From Desulfurobacterium sp. (GTDB taxonomy: Bacteria; Aquificota; Aquificia; Desulfurobacteriales; Desulfurobacteriaceae): a stretch of DNA of 12,040 nt. A model generated the notes under the pieces. That model searched no databases. It saw only the letters and a program-made list of their open reading frames with translations, and was not told the origin of the DNA. Within the stretch, counting starts at the first letter, position 1. Every line of letters starts with the position of its first letter. Of this stretch, positions 6,942 through 12,040 are shown one piece after another. A program made the translations under genes and the position numbers. Location of the stretch: positions 1-12,040 of the forward strand of contig JALSLT010000069.1 in the NCBI GenBank assembly GCA_026988135.1, in the 5' to 3' direction.

Positions 6942-8222
6942 TTAAATCTCCGTTTTATGATAAATTTTCCTATAAACAAAAAAAGTTGAAACAACCAGCA
7001 GATAAAGCAACATTATACTAACAAGTTCCTGCAAATTATGCGAAGCAAGATATACCATTATAGTAACAACAGTAATCGTCATAAGAATAAGCCCTAAAAA
7101 TGCTATATCAAGGCGAGCGCCCGTTTTTCCTTTAAGTTTTATATTTGCTATGGAAACACCTATAGAAACCAGTAAGAAAGTCATACTTGAAAATTCCGCA
7201 ATAATATTTAAAGTACCGGCTGCAGTAAAAAAAATCGCAAAAACAGTCATAACGGCAAGAGCCAAATAGGGGACATCCACTCTATCCCTTTTTGCAAGAA
7301 CAGAAGGCATTATCTTTTCCTCGGCCATCTCTGCCATCATCCTTGAAGCACCAAAAAGAGTAGAATTCACAGCTGAACTTGTTGCCATAAGAGCAGCAAG
7401 CGATATTAAAACCTTTCCAAGTTCTCCAAGCACAGGTTGCGCCACAGCAGCAAGGGCATACTCCTTCGCATCGACAAGCTGAGTATAAGGAAGAGCACCC
7501 ACAGCCACAACAGCAAGAATAAGATAGATAAATCCTGTTATCAAAATTGAGCCGTATATACCTTTCGGTATATTTTTTTCCGGATTTTCCGTTTCCCTAA
7601 CAGCATTTGTAATAAGCTGAAAACCTTCATAAGCAACGAAAATCACTGCCGCTCCAAGAAACACGGGAGAAACTCCTTTATTAAGAAGCGGAACAAATCT
7701 ACTCGCATCAACATTTAAAAGCCCTATAACAGCAAAACCTGTAAGAATAGCTATCTTTGTATAAACAATAATATCCTCTGTCACCCCTGAGCTTCTTACA
7801 CCTCTAAGGTTTATAAAAAAGAAAAACAGCAGCATTCCTATCGAAAAAACTACTCTTAAAATGGTCGAATCGGGAAGCCCAAAAAGATCGGCACCGTAAG
7901 CACCGAAGGTAAAAGCATAAAGAGCAAGAGTTCCTATATAACCGACAATCACAACCCAACCTTCAATATCAGCGACAAAAGACTTATTGGGAAAAGCTCT
8001 TTTTAGATAGGTATAGCTTGCACCGTCATCCCTAAAAGTAAGAGCAAGCTTTATATAATGATACCCCGCAGCAAGGGCAATAAACATATCTATTAGAAAA
8101 GACAACGGAGCTCCATTCCCTGCAAAACCGACAGCCACACCAAGGACGGAAAAGATGCCCCCTCCTATCATCCCACCTACACCCATAGCGATAAGCTCTT
8201 TAAGCCCAAGCTTTTCAGCCAA
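6942..8222 (-). CDS. APC-superfamily amino-acid permease, TTG start preferred
   Basis: Inner-membrane amino-acid/cation transporter of the APC superfamily with about 12 hydrophobic helices across 426 residues. The first helix carries the substrate-backbone binding motif GVGGMIGGGIF, preceded by LGLKELIAM, as in family members. FVAYEGFQLITNAVRETENPEKNIPKG is the conserved helix 6 and following loop, and SAVNSTLFGASRMMAEMA the later conserved cytoplasmic segment. I chose TTG 8222: it follows the upstream stop by one base (TAAATTG), has GGAGG 10 nt upstream, and puts the N-terminus where the family starts. A GTG at 8270 would add 16 residues but lacks a ribosome site and overlaps the nuclease by 47 bp. 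The substrate cannot be told from the sequence. Confidence 0.92.
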   Translation of the reverse strand: MAEKLGLKELIAMGVGGMIGGGIFSVLGVAVGFAGNGAPLSFLIDMFIALAAGYHYIKLALTFRDDGASYTYLKRAFPNKSFVADIEGWVVIVGYIGTLALYAFTFGAYGADLFGLPDSTILRVVFSIGMLLFFFFINLRGVRSSGVTEDIIVYTKIAILTGFAVIGLLNVDASRFVPLLNKGVSPVFLGAAVIFVAYEGFQLITNAVRETENPEKNIPKGIYGSILITGFIYLILAVVAVGALPYTQLVDAKEYALAAVAQPVLGELGKVLISLAALMATSSAVNSTLFGASRMMAEMAEEKIMPSVLAKRDRVDVPYLALAVMTVFAIFFTAAGTLNIIAEFSSMTFLLVSIGVSIANIKLKGKTGARLDIAFLGLILMTITVVTIMVYLASHNLQELVSIMLLYLLVVSTFFVYRKIYHKTEI

Positions 8223-8223
8223 T

Positions 8224-9045
8224 TTAGCCTTTCCTCCGTTTCTTAGTCGGACATATATGCCTGAAATCACACCAACGACAGTTAGAGGATGAAGGAGAAG
8301 GTATCAACTCGGAAAAAGTCTTCCCAAAAAACTCCCCTTCGGTCATCTCTATAACCGGAAGAAGTTTAACTTGAAAATTCATTATATCCCTCTCGGTAAA
8401 AACAAACCTTTGAACAGTTCCGTAACGAACATTGTGTATTTCAAGGACAAGTTTTTTAAACTCCGGAAACTTCGCCCCCGCAAGAAGAGCATACCACCTA
8501 AGCTGAGTCTTAACTCTGTTTGTAAACTCCCTACTTCTGTTTGTTTTATGGTCAACTATATAGAGAGTGTCTTCGATAGCAAAAATAAAATCAAGTTTTC
8601 CTCTTATAAATGCGGTTTTAGCATTGAATTCAACCGGTTGCAAATCCATATCCACACACAAATCAACTTCGGAATGGAAAAATTTTATCCTATCAATTTT
8701 ACGAATCTGGCTATTAACATAATTCAGAATGTTTGGAAAAAAAGGCTTAACCTTTTCATAAGGAATATCCGGCTCAAATTCTTTAAACTTTTCAAAAAAA
8801 TAGCTTAAAAGTCCATAATTTAAAGGCCTACACCGCTTAAAAACCGTTTCTATGGCATTTTCCAGAATAAAATGGACACCGCTCCCAAGAACAAAAAAAT
8901 CCGCCCGCTCCGCAGGCTTCTGTTTCTCTACATAAGTCCAATAAAAGTCGTAAGCACACCTTTTAGCCTTCTGAACTTTTGAAAAAGACCAAGGACGAAG
9001 ATGACAAATATCTACTTTTTTATCACTTTCCAAACCCAATTCCAT
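8224..9045 (-). CDS. Cas4/AddB-like PD-(D/E)XK nuclease with predicted 4Fe-4S cluster
   Basis: Predicted stand-alone RecB-family DNA nuclease of 273 residues. The PD-(D/E)XK core is visible: H58 (GSGVH), D152 (RGKLDFIF), D165-H-K167 (YIVDHKT) and Q181/Y185 (TQLRWYALL), which would bind metal and form the active site. One N-terminal cysteine, C30 (AKRCAYDFYWTYV), plus three at the C-terminus, C256-x2-C259-x5-C265, give the split Fe-S staple seen in Cas4 and AddB. The tail KKRRKG is basic. No cas1, cas2 or repeats are present, and no helicase is fused or adjacent, so this is better read as a housekeeping or repair nuclease than as CRISPR adaptation. The start ATG 9045 lies 18 nt after the motE stop with only a weak site (GGTGA). 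It is followed by the permease and nfo in the same operon. Confidence 0.88.
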   Translation of the reverse strand: MELGLESDKKVDICHLRPWSFSKVQKAKRCAYDFYWTYVEKQKPAERADFFVLGSGVHFILENAIETVFKRCRPLNYGLLSYFFEKFKEFEPDIPYEKVKPFFPNILNYVNSQIRKIDRIKFFHSEVDLCVDMDLQPVEFNAKTAFIRGKLDFIFAIEDTLYIVDHKTNRSREFTNRVKTQLRWYALLAGAKFPEFKKLVLEIHNVRYGTVQRFVFTERDIMNFQVKLLPVIEMTEGEFFGKTFSELIPSPSSSNCRWCDFRHICPTKKRRKG

Positions 9046-9063
9046 ACAAAAATTTCACCACCG

Positions 9064-9528
9064 CTATTTTTTTTCTCTATTATTTTTTATCTCAATCATT
9101 ATACTCACTACTTCTTTTACCTTTTCGGGAGTCACATAGTTAAGAATCTGACCTGCATACCTCTCTTTCATATTAAGGAAAATATATGCTGCCTCCGTCA
9201 TATTATCCATTGCGGAAATCTTCTGCCCCGCAAGTTCCGGGTCCATTTTCGAAAATATCGTGGCAAGTTTTTTATACCTTCCATTCCTAACAGCCTTTAC
9301 CTCATCTTCAAAAGCTTTCTTCTCATCAGCAAGCTTTTTCCTCTCTTCCTCAATTTTTTTTAAAATGTCTTCTTTTCTATTTATTAAAGCATTTATCTTA
9401 TCTCTCAATTCTTCCAAACGCTTTAACTCTTTTTCTATCTCTATATTCTCAGTTCCTTGAGCAAAAGCAGAAATACTAATCGGCTGAGTCAGCATCATAA
9501 GCAGCAAAACTCCTGCTAAAAACTTCAT
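9064..9528 (-). CDS. motE: MotE-like flagellar protein (MgtE N-terminal-like domain, exported coiled coil)
   Basis: Predicted exported protein, 154 residues from ATG 9528. Residues 1-24 form a signal peptide or anchor helix (MKFLAGVLLLMMLTQ, with cleavage possible after AFA). A charged coiled coil at about 27-80 follows. The C-terminal domain (ATIFSKMDPELAGQKISAM, then EAAYIFLNMKERYAGQIL) has the helical repeat shared by MgtE N-terminal domains, FliG and MotE, a motor chaperone placing MotC/MotAB-type components. ATG 9528 is preferred over TTG 9534 because GGGAGA lies 7 nt upstream. Its first 53 bp overlap the end of fliJ in another frame. Context (fliJ, PilZ) supports a flagellar role; the exact motE name is by domain order and neighbourhood. 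Confidence 0.82.
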   Translation of the reverse strand: MKFLAGVLLLMMLTQPISISAFAQGTENIEIEKELKRLEELRDKINALINRKEDILKKIEEERKKLADEKKAFEDEVKAVRNGRYKKLATIFSKMDPELAGQKISAMDNMTEAAYIFLNMKERYAGQILNYVTPEKVKEVVSIMIEIKNNREKK

Positions 9529-9913
9529 CGGCAAGTCTCCCTTCCTGAATAAGCTGAAAAATAAAATCTTCTCTTTCCTTCCTTTTTAAATACTTTTCAA
9601 CGGCCTTTTTTTCAGCATTCAATTTTGAAAGTTTCTCCTTCTGCTCCTCAATCTTTCCATTTAAAATATCCATATTAGACTTTAAGTCTTTCAATCTTTT
9701 CAAAAGCAAATTCCCGTAACCGGAAAAAAACGCAATATCAGCCACATAAACAGTTTCATCCAAATAGCCATTGATTTTCGAATATTCAACTTCCAGCCTG
9801 CTTATATCATTATAAAGACTTTCAAACTCTTCTCTTAATAATCTCAGCGAATACTCCTCTCTTTTTATCAGCAAATTTCTCTGTTTAAGAAACACTAAAA
9901 GCCCTTTTTTCAT
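9476..9913 (-). CDS. fliJ: FliJ-like flagellar export chaperone
   Basis: Small, almost entirely alpha-helical coiled-coil protein of 145 residues, the expected FliJ size. FliJ is the cytoplasmic central stalk-like component of the flagellar type III export ATPase complex with FliI and FliH. Primary sequence of FliJ is poorly conserved, so the call rests on N-terminal LLVFLKQRNLLIKREEYSLR, a long heptad-rich region (about 15-115) and position directly before a motE-like gene. The ATG shares an ATGA overlap with the stop of the PilZ gene, suggesting coupled translation. The last 53 bp also encode the secretion signal of motE in another frame. It could be another flagellar coiled-coil protein, but FliJ is the best reading. 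Confidence 0.78.
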   Translation of the reverse strand: MKKGLLVFLKQRNLLIKREEYSLRLLREEFESLYNDISRLEVEYSKINGYLDETVYVADIAFFSGYGNLLLKRLKDLKSNMDILNGKIEEQKEKLSKLNAEKKAVEKYLKRKEREDFIFQLIQEGRLADEVFSRSFAAYDADSAD

Positions 9914-10935
9914 TCCCTATTTCTCACATAAAGTTCTGCAAGCTTTCTCTGCTCCTTCTTTATAAACTTGTATATAAATTGCTGATCGGATTCTTTCAAA
10001 TCTTTAAACTCCACACCTATACACAACACCTTATCTCTTAAGTCCTCATTCACGATAATCCCATTTAAAGAAAAGGGCCTTCCATCAAGGAAAAATTCAA
10101 GTTTCACTTCTGAAAGAACGGAGATTTCAGGTCGTGTACCGCTGTAAGGAAAGAAAACCTTAGCACCACCTATGCTTATATCTCTTAATCTTCCCTCATG
10201 CCACTTCCATCTGCTCTCACTCAAAACACCGACTTTGCAAAGAATATCAACTTCCACCCTGGCATAATTTCTTCTTTGATATCTTGTCAAATTAAAAGTG
10301 TGTGGAAGCTTTATAATCAAGCGACCTTTCTCTTCATAAACATCAAGAACGGACACTTTAAATTTATAGATAGCATCTCCTCTCCTTAAAAAAGTCAGAA
10401 CAACTTCTTCTCCTATAGAAACTCTATTCTTTGGAAATGGATCGGCAAAGGCCCAGTACATATACTTTTCATCTTTATCAAAAAGAACAATTTCAGCAGA
10501 ATAACCTTCTTTTATCTCAACTTTTGCCGGTTGAAAAAGCTCAATATCCTTAGTCGTTACAATAGGAGAAAAATATGGGACAACATCAAATCCAAGTTTC
10601 TCCCGTATTTCAGCAACAAGAACTTCATCAGGAGATGAAACTTCATCCAGATAAAGGTCAATAACCTTTTCAAAAGCAGCTTTAAATTCAAGGGCAAGGA
10701 ATGGGTCTCTTCCCTCTTTTAAGGAGTAATTCCACAAAATCTCCGCTTCCTCTTCCGTTAAACCACGCTCAATAGCCTCTTTCAGGAAAGAAAATTTATA
10801 CCTTTTCTTTTGATAAAGGCCTCTTATCAAAGCTACAACCAAAATGAAAATGGCAGCTATTAAAATCAAGGAGAAGAAAAGAACAATATAGGATGTTGAA
10901 GCAACCGGAAATTTTAAATACTCAATATATCGCAT
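9910..10935 (-). CDS. Membrane-anchored PilZ-domain c-di-GMP receptor, YcgR-like
   Basis: Predicted cyclic-di-GMP receptor of 341 residues. A single transmembrane helix at about 16-40 (SYIVLFFSLILIAAIFILV) is followed by a basic stretch and an acidic helical region to about residue 125. A YcgR-type N-terminal beta domain follows (AEIVLFDKDEKYMYWAFADP), then the PilZ domain. Both ligand motifs are intact: RxxxR at R222-R226 (RRNYARVEV) and DxSxGG at D252-G257 (RDISIGGAKVFF). PilZ/YcgR proteins bind the flagellar motor and slow or redirect it when c-di-GMP rises; placement ahead of fliJ and motE supports that here. The ATG follows GGGAGA. First gene of the minus-strand operon. Confidence 0.88.
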   Translation of the reverse strand: MRYIEYLKFPVASTSYIVLFFSLILIAAIFILVVALIRGLYQKKRYKFSFLKEAIERGLTEEEAEILWNYSLKEGRDPFLALEFKAAFEKVIDLYLDEVSSPDEVLVAEIREKLGFDVVPYFSPIVTTKDIELFQPAKVEIKEGYSAEIVLFDKDEKYMYWAFADPFPKNRVSIGEEVVLTFLRRGDAIYKFKVSVLDVYEEKGRLIIKLPHTFNLTRYQRRNYARVEVDILCKVGVLSESRWKWHEGRLRDISIGGAKVFFPYSGTRPEISVLSEVKLEFFLDGRPFSLNGIIVNEDLRDKVLCIGVEFKDLKESDQQFIYKFIKKEQRKLAELYVRNRE

Positions 10936-10971
10936 CTTTCTCCCTTCAAACTGTAGATTAAGTTGCCCCTT

Positions 10972-10980
10972 ATTGTATCA
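10972..10980 (-). promoter_or_regulatory. Candidate extended -10 promoter of the PilZ-fliJ-motE operon
   Basis: The minus strand reads TGATACAAT, an extended -10 (TGn + TACAAT, 5/6 to TATAAT), about 37 nt before the PilZ ATG. No good -35 is present at 16-18 nt, which extended -10 promoters can tolerate. It is not the sigma28-type flagellar consensus. It lies in the 120-bp divergent gap with the carbonic anhydrase gene. Confidence 0.4.
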
Positions 10981-11022
10981 AAATAAAGCCAAAGCTTCTC
11001 ATCAACTTTAAGTCCTTGAAAA

Positions 11023-11031
11023 TGTTAAAAT
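11023..11031 (+). promoter_or_regulatory. Candidate extended -10 promoter of the carbonic anhydrase gene
   Basis: TGTTAAAAT is an extended -10 (TGn + TAAAAT, 5/6 to TATAAT) about 24 nt before the ATG at 11056, leaving a short leader that contains AAGGAGAG. A -35 at normal spacing is not obvious, and the region is AT-rich. Confidence 0.35.
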
Positions 11032-11055
11032 AATGTAAAAATAAGGAGAGAAACT

Positions 11056-11709
11056 ATGGAAAGCAGTAAAAAAAAGTTGATTCAAGAAATCTTCTTATGC
11101 AACAACCGTTTTGTAGAAGAAAAAACCGAGGAGTTTTTCAAAGACCATGCCCTCTCCCAAAATCCACAAATTACACTTATAACCTGCTCTGACTCCAGGG
11201 TACAGACAGAAATCTTTACAAAAGAAGCAGTAAACAAAATCTTTGTAATAAGAAACATAGGAAATCAGATAGAAAACAACCTCGGCTCTGTTGATTTTGG
11301 AGTGCTAAACTTAAAAACGCCTGTGTTGCTTATACTAGGTCATACAGATTGCGGAGCCATTAAAACATTCTTGTCCGGTTACAAAAATGAAAAACAAAGT
11401 ATAAGATACGAGCTCGACCACCTTCAGATACCTTTAAAAAATATAAGCAAGAATGATAACGTACTAAAAGCAATTGAAGAAAATGTAAATTGGCAGGTAG
11501 AAATCGCTGTGAAACGATATCAAACTTCTATAGAAAAAAAAGAGCTTACTGTTATCGGAGGAATCTACGATTTCAGCAATAAGTATAATAAAGGATTTGG
11601 AAGAATAATAGTTATAAATATTAACGGAAAAAGGGAGCTTGGAAATATCAATAAGATACAAGAACTAAAAGGATTACCGGAAGAAATTCTTGAAAAAATA
11701 ACGGTCTAA
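11056..11709 (+). CDS. Beta-class carbonic anhydrase
   Basis: Cytoplasmic zinc enzyme interconverting CO2 and bicarbonate, useful for carboxylation reactions and pH balance. It has 217 residues, normal for a bacterial beta-class enzyme. Zinc ligands are C44 (ITCSDSRV), H96 and C99 (LGHTDCGAI); the catalytic Asp/Arg dyad is D46-R48. The segment FVIRNIGNQ (63-71) and GSVDFGVLNL are conserved family stretches. The C-terminal third (ENVNWQVEIAVKRY, ELTVIGGIYDF) matches the usual helix and last strand. ATG follows AAGGAGAG by 5 nt. It is a single-gene unit, divergent from the PilZ operon, ending in a hairpin at its stop codon and convergent with the 5S rRNA gene. Confidence 0.95.
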   Translation: MESSKKKLIQEIFLCNNRFVEEKTEEFFKDHALSQNPQITLITCSDSRVQTEIFTKEAVNKIFVIRNIGNQIENNLGSVDFGVLNLKTPVLLILGHTDCGAIKTFLSGYKNEKQSIRYELDHLQIPLKNISKNDNVLKAIEENVNWQVEIAVKRYQTSIEKKELTVIGGIYDFSNKYNKGFGRIIVININGKRELGNINKIQELKGLPEEILEKITV

Positions 11710-11734
11710 AGGAAAGGGCAATTCCTTTCCTTTA
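11707..11734 (+). terminator. Hairpin at the end of the carbonic anhydrase gene
   Basis: TAAAGGAAAGG (11707-11717) pairs perfectly with CCTTTCCTTTA (11724-11734) around a GCAATT loop, an 11-bp stem that begins with the stop codon itself. The 3' arm ends in TTT but no longer U-run follows; a second small inverted repeat (AAAGAA...TTCTTT, 11734-11749) ends in TTTT and may add to termination. Confidence 0.6.
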
Positions 11735-11930
11735 AAGAAAATATTCTTTTAGAAATTTCATACAATTCAATGCGATTTTCAAAGAGGAAATCTTTTCTCC
11801 AACCGGACAAAAAAACTCGGAAAAGTTTTTATTCAGAAATGAATTTAGCAAACATAACAGATAAAATAGATTCTCTTATAATTTTTTCATGAAATTACTT
11901 CAAAAGACTTTAAATAGAAGAAATAAAAAA
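11735..11930. other. Non-coding gap between carbonic anhydrase and 5S rRNA with weak hairpins
   Basis: No credible gene here; the longest ATG frame noted is about 17 codons. Two weak hairpins are visible. GATTTTC/GGAAATC (11774-11780 with 11786-11792, one G-T pair) is followed by TTTT on the plus strand. AAAAACT/AGTTTTT (11811-11817 with 11824-11830) has T-runs on both strands. They may separate the convergent carbonic anhydrase and rRNA transcripts, but AT-rich stems arise easily by chance. On the minus strand the six bases right after the 5S end (11930-11925) are all T, so the 5S terminal helix plus that run may itself terminate the rRNA operon. Confidence 0.4.
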
Positions 11931-12040
11931 GCCTGGCACCACCCTACTTTCCCACCCCGTCTCCAGGGCAGTATCATCGGCGCTGGCGGGCTTAACTTCC
12001 GTGTTCGGAATGAGAACGGGTGTTTCCCCGCCGCTATGGG
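11931..12040 (-). rRNA. rrf: 5S ribosomal RNA, 5' end cut by window edge
   Basis: The minus strand has canonical 5S elements: CCCATAGCGGCGGGGAAACA near the 5' side, CATTCCGAACACGGAAGTTAAG in the loop B/helix III region, GCGCCGATGATACTGC, TGGGAAAGTAGG and the 3' terminal strand GTGCCAGGC ending at 11931. About 8-10 bases of the 5' strand, which would pair with GCCAGGC, lie beyond the window. 110 nt are present of an expected ~118. The rest of the rRNA operon (23S) is expected to the right. Confidence 0.97.

Noticed and set aside
8223..8270. GTG 8270 as start of the permease
   Set aside because: No ribosome site, a 47-bp overlap with the nuclease, and a non-hydrophobic extension not typical of the family. 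TTG 8222 directly after the upstream stop fits better.
8371..8808. 145-codon plus-strand open frame opposite the nuclease gene
   Set aside because: It is the antisense of a gene with clear catalytic motifs, rich in Lys, Phe and Ile as expected of an AT-rich shadow frame, with no recognisable domain.
8224..9045. A CRISPR-Cas adaptation locus, from the Cas4-like nuclease
   Set aside because: No cas1/cas2, no direct-repeat array and no other cas-like protein in the window; neighbours are flagellar and repair genes.
11735..11930. A small RNA or tRNA gene in the gap before the 5S rRNA
   Set aside because: No cloverleaf, T-loop motif or stable GC-rich fold seen; only weak AT-rich hairpins.

Overview
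The window is an AT-rich, gene-dense stretch of a bacterial chromosome. It reads as core genome, not as a phage, plasmid or defence island: I see no transposase, integrase, CRISPR array or toxin-antitoxin pair. Peptidoglycan synthesis (murC), flagellar genes and the end of an rRNA operon all indicate a motile, walled bacterium. The low GC, lysine/glutamate/isoleucine-rich proteins and tightly overlapping operons would fit a thermophile such as an Aquificota member (Desulfurobacteriaceae-like). That placement is inference from gene style only.

Layout. (1) 1-1306 (+): murC, missing its first few dozen codons at the window edge. It converges on and overlaps a small minus-strand integral membrane protein (1274-1891). 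(2) 2006-6083 (+): a compact four-gene operon of MoxR AAA+ ATPase, DUF58 protein, TgpA-like transglutaminase membrane protein and a small rhodanese-like protein. All junctions overlap. The DUF58 gene has no ATG, GTG or TTG at its proper N-terminus, yet a textbook Shine-Dalgarno sits 7 nt before an in-frame ATC. (3) 6078-6101: a perfect 11-bp inverted repeat holds the stop codons of two convergent genes. (4) 10935-6096 (-): a six-gene operon in the order PilZ c-di-GMP receptor, fliJ, motE-like, Cas4/AddB-like iron-sulfur PD-(D/E)XK nuclease, APC amino-acid permease, endonuclease IV (nfo). Every gap is 18 nt or less. (5) 11056-11709 (+): a beta-carbonic anhydrase, divergent from the PilZ operon, ending in a hairpin that starts at its stop codon. 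(6) 11931-12040 (-): 5S rRNA, cut at its 5' end by the window edge and presumably the tail of an rRNA operon lying to the right.

How the genes work together. The MoxR/DUF58/transglutaminase trio is a recurrent bacterial module, thought to be an ATPase-driven system for maturation or quality control of envelope proteins. The rhodanese is an added member. The minus-strand operon pairs flagellar export and motor functions (FliJ, MotE) with a second-messenger receptor (PilZ), then continues into two DNA-processing enzymes and a transporter, so motility and DNA maintenance genes are probably co-transcribed. No clearly new system stands out. The most unusual points are the non-AUG start of the DUF58 gene, the stand-alone Fe-S nuclease in a flagellar operon, and the stop codons embedded in hairpins.
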